Under the pieces are notes generated by a model. That model saw only the letters and a program-made list of their open reading frames with translations, ran no database searches and was not told the DNA's origin. From positions 1 to 64,000 of the forward strand of contig JBEKJP010000002.1 of NCBI GenBank assembly GCA_050011155.1: a stretch of DNA of 64,000 nucleotides, read 5' to 3'. The stretch's first letter is position 1. The number at the start of each line of letters is the position of its first letter. This document shows positions 9,383 through 17,014 of this stretch, piece after piece. The DNA comes from Palsa-504 sp050011155. Lineage in GTDB: Bacteria > Actinomycetota > Actinomycetes > Streptosporangiales > Streptosporangiaceae. Made by a program: the position numbers and the translations under genes.

Positions 9383-9771
9383 GGCAAAATGCCGGTGGCC
9401 GTGAAACTAGCCCAGCGCCGCACGGGCGCTGTCGTGGCCCGTCCGGTCCATTAAGGCGGCACCTGACGGCGCCGCTGGGCCGCGTCAGCGGCGGGCTCAG
9501 CCTTGGGAGGCCCGCCCGCCGAACGTCGGGCCACCCAGCAGCAAAATCAAGGCGGCTCGGCACGTATCAGCAGCCCCCGCAGCGGCTCCGAATAGTCAGG
9601 GCGTCCCGAAATCGCGGATCAGGCGACGATGGCCTGCACCCGACCGCGCGGGACTCGCTGCCATCGTCGCCGGTCAGCCTATCCACGACGCGCCGAGGGT
9701 CGCGAGTGACCCAAGTGTCCAGACGGTATCGCGGCCTCTATGTCCTGCTTTGCCATCCGACTACCCGACTC
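9383..9771. other. Intergenic island DNA without a gene
   Basis: About 390 bp after copy A. I see no open frame with family character. The stretch becomes AT-richer towards 9770, where a promoter for the GTPase operon is recognisable. Confidence 0.5.
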
Positions 9772-9825
9772 TTGACAATTGACGTTCTGAGCCGAAAGAT
9801 CGTCTCAGGCATAACAGTGGGGAGG
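9772..9825 (+). promoter_or_regulatory. Sigma-70-type promoter and strong RBS for the GTPase operon
   Basis: A consensus -35 TTGACA (9772-9777) is followed after 17 bp by AAAGAT (9795-9800) as -10. A strong Shine-Dalgarno GGGGAGG (9819-9825) precedes the ATG at 9833 by 7 bp. This gives a short leader of roughly 25 nt, so the island operon is likely constitutive or needs little host-specific regulation. Confidence 0.6.
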
Positions 9826-9832
9826 TCGCTGA

Positions 9833-10849
9833 ATGAACTCCGATAGCTTGAGCGATGAGATCGCAAACACGGTTAAGGCGGCCGTGAAAGCGGAGGCTGA
9901 TAAACCGCTTGTTGTGGCCGTAATGGGGCAGACCGGCGTTGGAAAGTCGACGTTGATCAATAGACTTTTCGGTACAAACCTTAAGACCGATCCAGTAAAG
10001 CCGTGCACGAAAGAAGTCGAGCGGGTAGTAGTAAAGTCAAAAGATGGATCCGAGCTGTGGTTCTACGATATGCCTGGAATCGGTGAGGCTGCCGATGTAG
10101 ATGCCGAGTACCTAAATGAGTATCGTCGCATTTTGCTGGAGTCGGACATCGCAATGTGGGCGATACACGCTGATATGAGATCGGTATCGTTCGATCGATG
10201 GGCCCTCGACCAGATTATAGGAAGCGATCCAGACGAGGGACGCGATCTGCTTTCTAGGATCACGGTTGCCCTAACGAAAGTGGACCATTTGGCGCCGCCG
10301 CCGTGGCTCTATGTTAAGGATGGCGAATCAGGAGTCGTTATTCCTAGTGAGGTGCTGCTCGAGGTGATCGAGGCGAAACAGCGTTATTTCTTCGAATCTC
10401 TCCTAGCGCCTCACGCTGAGATGCTGACGGCCGCAACATATAATGACTCCAAATGGACTCTGCAGCTTCCGGGATTTAAGTATACGGACGATACCGTAAC
10501 TTATCTAGGATACCTTGGTGAGGCTGAGGCGAGCAGCCTGGCTGAACGCTATCCGGAGCACAGCGGCTTGCTCCGTCGGCTTCGCGAATTTTATTCGGTG
10601 GTGGCCTGCTCTTCGCTTTTGAGGTACAACCTCACTCCACTAATGATTTCGGTCTTGAACAAACTCGGGCGAGGTGCGGTTTTCCGTTTCGGGTCCCAGT
10701 TTACTGATGACGTTAGCAAGCTAACCATTGCAGAGGCGAAGGCCTGCCTCAATATTGTCGTCGTAGACGAGGGAACTCGTCACCCCATAGACGATATGGG
10801 GCGATCCGGAAATAAAAGGAAACATCTGAGGAAGGGAGACCACCGATGA
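9833..10849 (+). CDS. Stand-alone P-loop GTPase (IRG/YfjP-like), island-borne
   Basis: 338 residues. G1 is GQTGVGKST at 32-40, G3 is DMPG at 79-82, and G4 is TKVD at 148-151 preceded by ITVAL. The order and spacing match Era/YfjP/IRG-type GTPases. The C-terminal half (about 170-310) has no motif I know and may be a helical effector domain. The end is basic (GNKRKHLRKGDHR). Base composition is clearly more AT-rich than the surroundings and codon use differs, which indicates transfer. It is the first gene of a two-gene operon: the next start overlaps its stop (ATGA at 10846-10849). It sits between tRNA-Val copies A and B. Role unknown; a phage-defence or membrane-stress role is inference from context only. 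Confidence 0.85.
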   Translation: MNSDSLSDEIANTVKAAVKAEADKPLVVAVMGQTGVGKSTLINRLFGTNLKTDPVKPCTKEVERVVVKSKDGSELWFYDMPGIGEAADVDAEYLNEYRRILLESDIAMWAIHADMRSVSFDRWALDQIIGSDPDEGRDLLSRITVALTKVDHLAPPPWLYVKDGESGVVIPSEVLLEVIEAKQRYFFESLLAPHAEMLTAATYNDSKWTLQLPGFKYTDDTVTYLGYLGEAEASSLAERYPEHSGLLRRLREFYSVVACSSLLRYNLTPLMISVLNKLGRGAVFRFGSQFTDDVSKLTIAEAKACLNIVVVDEGTRHPIDDMGRSGNKRKHLRKGDHR

Positions 10850-11118
10850 CTGTCAGCGATTTTTCGGATTCCTCGGTGAATCCGGACTACATTGCGCGGC
10901 AACTGCGCCTCCTAGAATCGCAGAAGAGTGAGCTTGAGGAGCTCCGTCGGCGAAAAGGATGGAGTGAGGTCATTTCTTTTTTGTGGAACGCCGGAGCCAC
11001 TGTGGCCAATTTCTTCCAGGTGCCAATACCTCAGATTTCGGCGGGACTCATACAAAGCGCCTGGGAGAAGGTGCAACAATGGCTCGCAAAGGAGAAGTTA
11101 CGATCCGCTACGTCGTGA
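10846..11118 (+). CDS. Small protein coupled to the island GTPase
   Basis: 90 residues. A likely coiled coil comes first (YIARQLRLLESQKSELEELR). An amphipathic or membrane-interacting stretch follows (ISFLWNAGATVANFFQVPIP), then a charged helix (SAWEKVQQWLAKEKL). GAAGGGAG lies in front of the ATG, which overlaps the GTPase stop by 4 bp, so the two are translationally coupled and probably work together. The AT-rich composition matches the GTPase gene. I recognise no family. The layout (helical sensor plus hydrophobic patch) would fit a membrane-targeted partner, but this is inference. Confidence 0.75.
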   Translation: MTVSDFSDSSVNPDYIARQLRLLESQKSELEELRRRKGWSEVISFLWNAGATVANFFQVPIPQISAGLIQSAWEKVQQWLAKEKLRSATS

Positions 11119-11404
11119 GGATAGGTCGCCCATTACGCGGGTGGAAGTGTGGGTGTCCGCCCCGAACCCGCCGTGGGAGGACCATGCGTGCTGCCCCGCG
11201 GAAGAACCGGTTGGGCGGAGCGTGCCTCCGCGGGCCCGGAGCGCCACGACAACGAGGAGATCGGCGATCTGCCGGTGCTGCTCGTCGTACGCGGCGGCCA
11301 GTGGCGAGCCCGGTCACACCGCTGGCGGTCGGAGCGATGCATCACTATTGTCCGATTTAGGAACGGTGCAGTTCCCGTTGCGGCCCCTTACCGGGAGAGT
11401 GGAC
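11119..11404. other. Island intergenic DNA, possible gene remnant
   Basis: 286 bp that return to high GC after the GTPase operon. One + strand frame reads DNEEIGDLPVLLVVRGGQW, which looks protein-like but has no start or recognisable family. It ends with GGGAGAGTGGAC, the RBS region of the R2lox-like gene. Confidence 0.4.
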
Positions 11405-12358
11405 ATGACCGAGTCCTACGGCGGCAAGATCCAGGAGACGCAGATCGGACGGTACAAGTCCACGCGCGGCATCAACTACGACTCGGTCCCGTGGAAGCTC
11501 TGGGAGAAGTCCAAGAAACTCTTCTGGGATCCAGCCGACCTCGACTTCTCGCAGGACGCCGTCGACTGGCAGGAGATGTCGGAGACGGCGCGGACGATTG
11601 TCGCGATGTCGGCTCGCGGGTTCATGGTCGGTGAGGAAGCCGTGACGATGGACATCGTCCCGCTGCTGCGCTGCATGTCCGACCTGGGACGCCTTGAGGA
11701 CACGATGTACCTGTCGATGTTCGCGATGGAGGAGGCCAAGCACACCGAGATGTTCCGCCGGTGGTTCGACGCCGTCGGCCTCGACCCAGCCTCGCTGGAT
11801 GACCTCGTGCGGGCCCAGAACGAGGCCATGCGGAACAGCGGCAATAGCCGGCCGGGACTGTTCGACGGCGTGCTCACGAAGGTGATGAGGCGGCTCGACA
11901 CCGACCGGTCGCCCGAGGCGATCCTGGACGCCACCCTCATCTACAACCAGCTGGTCGAGGGCGTCGCGGCCATCAGCGGGTACCGGCGCTGGGACGAGAC
12001 GTTCCGGAAGATCGGCAAGCTTCCCGGCCTTGAGGCGGGACTGAAACTCACCCAGCGCGACGAGCGCCGGCATATCGCCTACGGTACGTACCTCGGACGC
12101 CAGATCCTGGCCGGGCATCCGGAGCTCTGGGAGTTCGTCGAGCGTCGCTGGGAGCGGCTCACCGGCGGCTTCGTCGGCTCCTACGGAAGCGCGGCCCAGC
12201 AGCGAGGCGATCCGGCCGATTTCGACCCCGTCGCGCTCAAGGCGCTGATGGATCGGCGCCTGGCGGCCCTCCGTGTCGCGGTCACTATGCGCCTCGAGGA
12301 CGTCGAGCAGGCCGATCCCGAGTCCTTCGTCCCCGAAGAACTCGCGCTGCTGACGTAG
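11405..12358 (+). CDS. R2-like ligand-binding oxidase (R2lox) homologue
   Basis: 317 residues from the ATG at 11405 behind GGGAGAG. All six expected metal ligands can be placed by analogy with mycobacterial R2lox: E77 (GEEAV), E110 and H113 (EEAKH), E185 (NQLVEG), E220 and H223 (DERRH). The residues that form the Val-Tyr ether cross-link in R2lox are also present: V80 and Y180 (LIYNQLVEG). This predicts a ferritin-like Mn/Fe oxidase with a bound long-chain ligand; its physiological substrate is unknown in the family. Composition is high-GC, unlike the GTPase operon before it. The stop lies 26 bp before tRNA copy B, so it is probably island cargo. Confidence 0.85.
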   Translation: MTESYGGKIQETQIGRYKSTRGINYDSVPWKLWEKSKKLFWDPADLDFSQDAVDWQEMSETARTIVAMSARGFMVGEEAVTMDIVPLLRCMSDLGRLEDTMYLSMFAMEEAKHTEMFRRWFDAVGLDPASLDDLVRAQNEAMRNSGNSRPGLFDGVLTKVMRRLDTDRSPEAILDATLIYNQLVEGVAAISGYRRWDETFRKIGKLPGLEAGLKLTQRDERRHIAYGTYLGRQILAGHPELWEFVERRWERLTGGFVGSYGSAAQQRGDPADFDPVALKALMDRRLAALRVAVTMRLEDVEQADPESFVPEELALLT

Positions 12359-12384
12359 TGACCGGCCCCGTCGTATGATCGCCC

Positions 12385-12433
12385 ACGCCTTACAAGCGAG
12401 GGGTCACTGGTTCGAACCCAGCTGCGCCCACTA
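12385..12433 (+). repeat. Partial tRNA-Val 3' copy B (att-like site)
   Basis: Contains CTTACAAGCGAGGGG, then TCACTGGTTCGAACCCAG and GCGCCCACTA. It is the anticodon-loop to 3'-end half of a tRNA-Val without a 5' half. It shares the GCGAGGGGTCACTGG allele with copy C, whereas the intact tRNA has GCGGGAAGCCACTGG. It separates the GTPase/R2lox segment from the AbiE-like segment. Confidence 0.85.
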
Positions 12434-12464
12434 ACTAACGGATGACAGAGTTTCGTTCGTGCGA

Positions 12465-13124
12465 TTAGCGGCTGCGGGCGGCGATAATTTCGGGCTGTCT
12501 GCGCGTCCAGTAGTCAACGATCTGCTGGCGTGAGACGGGAAGGGCGTCGTCGGGGTCGACGTCGTCGAAGTAGCCAAGTCCTCGCAGGATATGGTTGATT
12601 GCCTGGTCGGGGTATTCAGGCTGGAAGCGTTCGAGGAAGAGTGCTAGGCCTTCATCGACCGTGCGGCCTGTCCGCTGTTCGATGGTCATGAGATCGAAGT
12701 AGTCTCGAAGTTCGCCACGGTCACCCACGACCTTTAGCTTCATCGCCATCAGGTCGCTAATCCGCGCGACGAAGAGTCCGTCGACTTGCGTGGGGCTTTC
12801 GAGCAGCCTTTGCGGGCGTCCTTCATCTGCGTGCAGGAACTGTACCCTCGTGGCCGAGAATACGCCGTTGAGCGTGCCAGGTGCGCGTTCGGTGACTGCG
12901 AACGGTCCGGCTGCCGATAGCCTCGCGCTGAGCTCGTCCAGGTTGACGCTGTTCCGATGGAAGAAGAAATCTAGGTCGCGGCTTACCCGGTGGACGAGAT
13001 GGACGGCAATGGCCGTGCCTCCGCCGAGATATGCTGCCGGCGGAACGATTGGGGCGATGACCTCCCATGTCGATGCCGTATCCGGCGGCAGGATGCCGCG
13101 GACGCGTTCAGGCAACATGCGCAT
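12465..13124 (-). CDS. AbiEii-type nucleotidyltransferase toxin
   Basis: 219 residues from the ATG at 13124 (a second ATG at 13118 is possible). The nucleotidyltransferase motifs are YLGGGTAIAVHL (34-38) and RDLDFF (acidic residues D50 and D52). A lysine/aspartate segment follows, AMKLKVVGDRGELRDYFDLM, typical of AbiEii/AbiGii (DUF1814) proteins. Type IV AbiE toxins are NTP transferases acting on tRNA or similar targets and can cause phage abortive infection. It overlaps the upstream gene by 17 bp (13108-13124). It lies between tRNA copies B and C. Confidence 0.88.
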   Translation of the reverse strand: MRMLPERVRGILPPDTASTWEVIAPIVPPAAYLGGGTAIAVHLVHRVSRDLDFFFHRNSVNLDELSARLSAAGPFAVTERAPGTLNGVFSATRVQFLHADEGRPQRLLESPTQVDGLFVARISDLMAMKLKVVGDRGELRDYFDLMTIEQRTGRTVDEGLALFLERFQPEYPDQAINHILRGLGYFDDVDPDDALPVSRQQIVDYWTRRQPEIIAARSR

Positions 13125-13824
13125 ACCTGGCCAGGTTGTGCGCGAGCGCACGTTCCGCCGGCTCAAGGCCCCGAGTAGCTGCCGCGTGTTCCCAGGCACT
13201 GGCGGGAAGGTTGACAGTACCCCAGGCCAGGCCATCCGGGTCAAACGTCGTGAGCAGCCGCCTGGCGATGTACGGCGCTGAGGTACCGACATCGAGCTGC
13301 GCGGGGGCCGTATTCCAGAACAAGTGCAGCAGGTGCGGGGGAACCCGCTTGGCCGGGGCCCTGCTGGCGCGCTCCGGCAAGTGGATCTTCGCCACATCAG
13401 GCGCAAGCGCGAGCCATTCGTCTGATCCGAACCGTACTTGGTAGACCGTCACTTCGCTGGCATGTCCTCTGGCGAGCATGAGGGGTGTGCGCGTGATGAG
13501 GTCGCGGGCTGCAAGGTGTGCCAACGCGCGCCCTGCGGCAGTGGGACTGGCTCCAGCCCGCCGGGCGACTTCACGGGCCGAGGAAACGCCACGCGGGGAC
13601 CGAGACAAGGCTGCGAGCACCTGGGCGTCCGTCCGCGACATGCCAGGTATCGGCGGAGTGACTCCGAGTTCGCGGGCAAGCTCGCTCACCTGTTCCTCAG
13701 TCAACTGGAAGACACCTGAAGCATCTCGTTCGACCGGCAAGCCCAGACGATCTACCGCACGTCGTATACGCGGAGGCGATGTCCCCAAACGCCGGGCCGC
13801 CTCGGCGAGACTATAGGTGTCCAT
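13108..13824 (-). CDS. Two-helix-turn-helix protein, AbiEi-like antitoxin
   Basis: 238 residues. The N-terminus is a MerR/excisionase-like HTH (YSLAEAARRLGTSPPRIRRA). A winged HTH follows (AQVLAALSRSPRGVSSAREV then GRALAHLAARDLITRT). The C-terminal part is not recognised (DVAKIHLPERASRAPAKRVP). It is immediately upstream of, and overlaps, the AbiEii gene, the normal antitoxin-first order. AbiEi antitoxins combine a DNA-binding N-domain with a C-domain and repress their own operon; the inverted repeat at 13838-13856 would be the target. The double HTH arrangement differs from textbook AbiEi, so a distinct antitoxin type is possible. Confidence 0.75.
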   Translation of the reverse strand: MDTYSLAEAARRLGTSPPRIRRAVDRLGLPVERDASGVFQLTEEQVSELARELGVTPPIPGMSRTDAQVLAALSRSPRGVSSAREVARRAGASPTAAGRALAHLAARDLITRTPLMLARGHASEVTVYQVRFGSDEWLALAPDVAKIHLPERASRAPAKRVPPHLLHLFWNTAPAQLDVGTSAPYIARRLLTTFDPDGLAWGTVNLPASAWEHAAATRGLEPAERALAHNLARYAHVA

Positions 13825-13837
13825 ATCGTTATTCTAC

Positions 13838-13856
13838 CTGCCTTAGCCGTAGGCAG
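13838..13856. promoter_or_regulatory. Inverted repeat upstream of the AbiE-like operon
   Basis: CTGCCTtagccgtAGGCAG, a 6-bp perfect inverted repeat with 7-bp spacer, lies 14 bp upstream of the antitoxin start. This is the position expected for antitoxin autoregulation. Confidence 0.55.
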
Positions 13857-14135
13857 AGTGTCAGCGGTGACACCTCAAGGCCGAACTGCTCTGGCTTGCG
13901 GCCTCCATGTCGATCCCGATCTCATCGGTACCCACTCCTGACCAGCCATCGGCAGTCAAGATCCGCGACGCGACCACTGCCGGTACTCCTTAGCGAAGCT
14001 AATCTAATTTCGGGGAGCCAAACGGGGAGCCAACGCAGTCAGGCTCCCAGCGATGCAGGCCGACGTCCAGCGACAATCACTCCAGCTAACTGACTCTTCC
14101 GGCGGTTCCGGGCGACGTCCGGCGACGGTTCGGTC
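13857..14135. other. Island intergenic DNA
   Basis: No gene is recognised. It holds a short direct repeat, GGGGAGCCAA-ACGGGGAGCCAA, near 14013-14035, the kind of sequence often seen beside actinomycete integrase attachment sites. Confidence 0.45.
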
Positions 14136-14184
14136 ACGTCTTACAAGCGAGGGGTCACTGGTTCGAAACCTGTTGCGCCCACCA
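14136..14184 (+). repeat. Partial tRNA-Val 3' copy C (att-like site)
   Basis: CTTACAAGCGAGGGG and TCACTGGTTCGAA match copy B exactly; after that come ACCTG and TTGCGCCCACCA. No 5' tRNA half precedes it. An integrase C-terminal fragment begins 18 bp downstream, which supports an attachment-site origin. Confidence 0.85.
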
Positions 14185-14201
14185 GGTCAGAGGGTGTGTA
14201 G

Positions 14202-14432
14202 CGCGGCTTCCGGCAGATCACCAAGGCAGCGGGCCTCGGCGACGAGTGGGTTCCCAGGGAGCTGCGCCACACCTTCGTCAGCATCATGTCCGCAGGCGGC
14301 GTCCCAGTAGAGGAGATCGCCCGCCTCGCCGGTCACCAGCAGACCAGTACGACCGAACTGGTCTACCGCCGCGAACTTCGCCCGGTCATCACCACCGGCG
14401 CCGAGATCATGGACCGGATCTTCTCGTCGTAG
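14202..14432 (+). pseudogene. int: Tyrosine recombinase (integrase), C-terminal fragment
   Basis: The frame gives RGFRQITKAAGLGDEWVPRE, then LRHTFVSIMSAGGVPVEEIA, RLAGHQQTSTTELVYRREL and a stop at 14430-14432. It retains the catalytic Arg and His of LRHTF, the His of AGH and the nucleophile Tyr of VYRREL, the last three of the RHRHY set. About 300 N-terminal residues, including the first catalytic Arg, are missing. It is the only integrase trace in the region, so the islands can no longer mobilise themselves. Confidence 0.85.
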
Positions 14433-14538
14433 AGACAGCTAATCGACCTCTGCACCCGGGGCAGACCACCCAGGGGCATGAGCAGCTCCGCGGACTGCCG
14501 CGCGCTCCGGAGGCAGTGCTGGCAGTGCGTCCTCCGCG

Positions 14539-15342
14539 CTACTCGATGATCTTGGCCGTGATCACCGCGTCCGAGGGGCAGCTACGAGGAGGACGGGAGA
14601 GGTTCAGTAGGCGCTGGATAGTGCTCCGATCCTCAGCGTTTTCAAGATCGGCCGGACAAAGCTCTTTTGCAGGCTTGTGACCTGGTCGGACGCGGTCCAA
14701 GTGAGCCAGGCGGATAGCGATCGTCCCGCGGATATCCCGTTCATTGCCGAGCTCGAACTCGATGGGGCCGTACCCACAGTCGTCGAAATCGATGACGCGT
14801 GTGCGATCCCCGTCGAGGAGTACGTTCGCGGGCGAGTAGTCGCCGCGGAGAAGCTGGACCGGGTCTGGGAGGGCGTCGGCGAGAGGCCCGCTTGCTCGCA
14901 GGGCCGCGACGAGAGGAAGCGGGCGGGTGGTGGTGAGGCGCCGAAGTGAATGGTGCAGCGCGGCGAGGCTCCTCGCCAGTTTTTTGACCTCGGCGCGGTT
15001 CTCAGGATCGGGATTTGGGCCCGGGACGTACGGATAGGCAACTGCGAGCCAACCTCCGAGATGGTTGATCAACGACGGACCGATCTCGATCGGGCCGACA
15101 GCGTGCTCGTCGATCGCAGCCAGATCTCTGACCACGCCGATCCGGGTCTCGAACTCTTGTAGATCAACCAGCCGGGCATCCGTGAGCTTGATGACCAGTT
15201 GCTCTGCGTCGCGGTGGACCAGCACAGCTCGTGACTGATGCCCGCCGTTGAGCTCCCCGACAACAGTCAGGCCCATCTGCTCCCACACCCCACTGGCAGG
15301 TGGCGCCAGCGTTCCTTCATCATCTTCAGAACGACCGGGCAT
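14539..15342 (-). CDS. Aminoglycoside phosphotransferase-like kinase
   Basis: 267 residues if it starts at the ATG at 15342; the open frame continues upstream into a transposase-like remnant. The kinase core has LVIKLTDARLVD, the catalytic loop LLRGDYSPANVLLDG (HGD replaced by RGD) and the metal-binding loop VIDFDDCGYGPIEFELGN. This predicts an APH/choline-kinase-fold phosphotransferase of unknown substrate. The His-to-Arg change in the catalytic loop is unusual, but the catalytic Asp is kept. It sits just past the integrase stub and may be island cargo. Confidence 0.78.
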   Translation of the reverse strand: MPGRSEDDEGTLAPPASGVWEQMGLTVVGELNGGHQSRAVLVHRDAEQLVIKLTDARLVDLQEFETRIGVVRDLAAIDEHAVGPIEIGPSLINHLGGWLAVAYPYVPGPNPDPENRAEVKKLARSLAALHHSLRRLTTTRPLPLVAALRASGPLADALPDPVQLLRGDYSPANVLLDGDRTRVIDFDDCGYGPIEFELGNERDIRGTIAIRLAHLDRVRPGHKPAKELCPADLENAEDRSTIQRLLNLSRPPRSCPSDAVITAKIIE

Positions 15343-15546
15343 GCCGCGGATCTTGCCCATGGCGGCCGGGCACTGCACGCGGTGGTAGCCGTCCGGGTCG
15401 TCGGCGGTGAGGCGGCCGGGCTTGTAGCGGGCCAGCTCGCTGGTCTTGCGGTCGTGGCCGGCGGCCTGCTCTTTCGCGGCGGTGCGGGCGAGCGGCCCGA
15501 GCTCTGGCAGCGGGCGCGGGGTCTGGGGGCAGTACTGGGTCTCTGC
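15343..15546 (-). pseudogene. Transposase-like remnant fused in frame to the APH-like gene
   Basis: Upstream of 15342 the same minus-strand frame stays open and reads PLPELGPLARTAAKEQAAGH, then ELARYKPGRLTADDPDGYHR and VQCPAAMGKIR. From memory this resembles an internal stretch of a widespread actinomycete transposase-like protein (text such as RYKxGxxTxDDxDGYxRVxCPAAMGKIR). The similarity stops exactly where the kinase sequence starts, so a recombination junction lies near 15342. No start or catalytic part of the transposase remains. Confidence 0.5.
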
Positions 15547-15712
15547 CGATGGCGAGGCCGACCTGGCGGACCTGCTCAGAGAGGGTTTGCCGCTCTCAGC
15601 GGCGAGGACACGGGCGCGTCCGGCTGAGCACGCTCGCCAATGCTGCCCTCGCTGGCGGCACGCAAGGACTGGAGCCCGGACGTTTCCTGTACCCCTTCCT
15701 TCCTCGGCCAGC

Positions 15713-17014
15713 TCAAGCCGGGGCAGGAACCTTTGGCGGTGCCGGGGGAGTCACCGGGGCCAGCTTCTTCGAGTCGTCGAAGCCGACGATCTTGGCGAGG
15801 TTGCTGCCGAGTATCTTGGCGCGGTCCTCGTCGGGTACGTCTGCGAACTGTTCCTCGATGACCGCCTGGCTGCCGAGGAAGGTGCCTTCCGCGTGCGGGT
15901 AGTCGCTGCCCCAGTAGATGGTGTCGGCACCGGTGATGTGCCGGGACATCACGGCGACCTTGTCATCGGCGAACTGTACCCGGATGTTGCGCTTGACGTA
16001 CTCGCTCGGCTTGAGGGGCAACGGCCAGCGTTCGTTGATCTTGAACATCCGGCCCATGAGCTTCTGGTCGTGCGGATCGACCCCGTCGTCCCAGAAGCCG
16101 AGCCACCAGTGCGGGTCCTGCCCGGTCCCGGTGCGCCAGGCCTTGTCCATCGAGCCCATGTAGTTCGCGAGCCAGCCCGCGTTGAACTCGATCACGTTGA
16201 ACATCAGGTTGGGGTGCCGCTCGCACGCGCCGGAGCTGACCAGGTCGGCGATGATCCGCATCGGGCTGGCGGCGGCGGTACTGCCGCCGCCCATGGTCCG
16301 CCCAGCCAGCAGGGCGCCGTCGAGTTCCTGCTTGCCCATGGTCATCGCAGTCAGGATGCCCTTGACCTGGCTGCCGGTAGCCGAGGTGCCGGCCTTGGAA
16401 TCGACGCCGCCCGAGGCCACGTGAAAGAAGACGGGCAGGCCATTCGCCTCGGCGGCCGCCCACAGCGGCTCGTACTCTGGGGCCCAGTAGGGCAGTGGCT
16501 GCGGGATCTCGGGCAGGATGAGCGCCGTCAGGCCGAGCCGGACGGCGCGCTCGATCTCCTTGACCCCGTCAGCCACGTCGGTGGTCGGGATGGCCGCGGC
16601 TGGCCGGAGCCGGTTGGAATAGGGGAGGTAGGTCTCGGCCAGCCAGTCGTTGTAGACGCGGGCATGCGCGATCGAGCGGTCGTGGATGTCGGTGTACAAG
16701 GCGAAGAACGACAGGTTGGGGAACAGCATCGTCGCGTCGACGCCGTCGCGGTCCAGATCGCGCAGGATGCTTTCCGGGCGTCCGTCGGGCGTCGGGCCGG
16801 GGAACTGGCGGTAGCGGGATACGGTCCAGCCCTCGTACCCGGGCGTGTGTACGGTGCGGAACTCGGTGTGGCCTCCGGGCACCAGCGGCTCGTCGAGGAT
16901 CGTGTCTTCTTCCCACAGCGCCTGGTCGCGCATGTTCCTGGGCAGCCGGGTCTTATAGAGGTCAACCGGCTCGACGACGTGACTGTCACCAGAAATGATG
17001 AATTCCTTGGCCAT
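15713..17014 (-). CDS. Amidohydrolase (ACMSD-like metal-dependent hydrolase), copy 1
   Basis: 433 residues from the ATG at 17014, preceded by GGAG; a longer frame starts at 17071 but its extra 19 residues are not conserved in the paralogue. The metal-binding start is FIISGDSHVVEP, where D-x-H replaces the HxH of other amidohydrolases. DRDGVDATMLFPN, FFHVASGG and the C-terminal YWGSDYPHAEGTFLGS with the conserved Asp-x-Pro-His are typical of the ACMSD/gamma-resorcylate decarboxylase superfamily. It is closely similar along its length to the gene at 48081-49385. Such enzymes often accompany acyl-CoA and steroid-like catabolism in actinomycetes. The substrate is unknown. A tail of Pro/Ala residues ends the protein. 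Confidence 0.9.
   Translation of the reverse strand: MAKEFIISGDSHVVEPVDLYKTRLPRNMRDQALWEEDTILDEPLVPGGHTEFRTVHTPGYEGWTVSRYRQFPGPTPDGRPESILRDLDRDGVDATMLFPNLSFFALYTDIHDRSIAHARVYNDWLAETYLPYSNRLRPAAAIPTTDVADGVKEIERAVRLGLTALILPEIPQPLPYWAPEYEPLWAAAEANGLPVFFHVASGGVDSKAGTSATGSQVKGILTAMTMGKQELDGALLAGRTMGGGSTAAASPMRIIADLVSSGACERHPNLMFNVIEFNAGWLANYMGSMDKAWRTGTGQDPHWWLGFWDDGVDPHDQKLMGRMFKINERWPLPLKPSEYVKRNIRVQFADDKVAVMSRHITGADTIYWGSDYPHAEGTFLGSQAVIEEQFADVPDEDRAKILGSNLAKIVGFDDSKKLAPVTPPAPPKVPAPA

Noticed and set aside
9344..14184. The three tRNA-Val 3' halves as extra tRNA genes
   Set aside because: None has a 5' half, D-arm or acceptor partner; copy A also lacks T-arm bases.
8700..14500. CRISPR array in the island region
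   Set aside because: The repeated tRNA halves are kilobases apart with no regular spacers and no cas genes.
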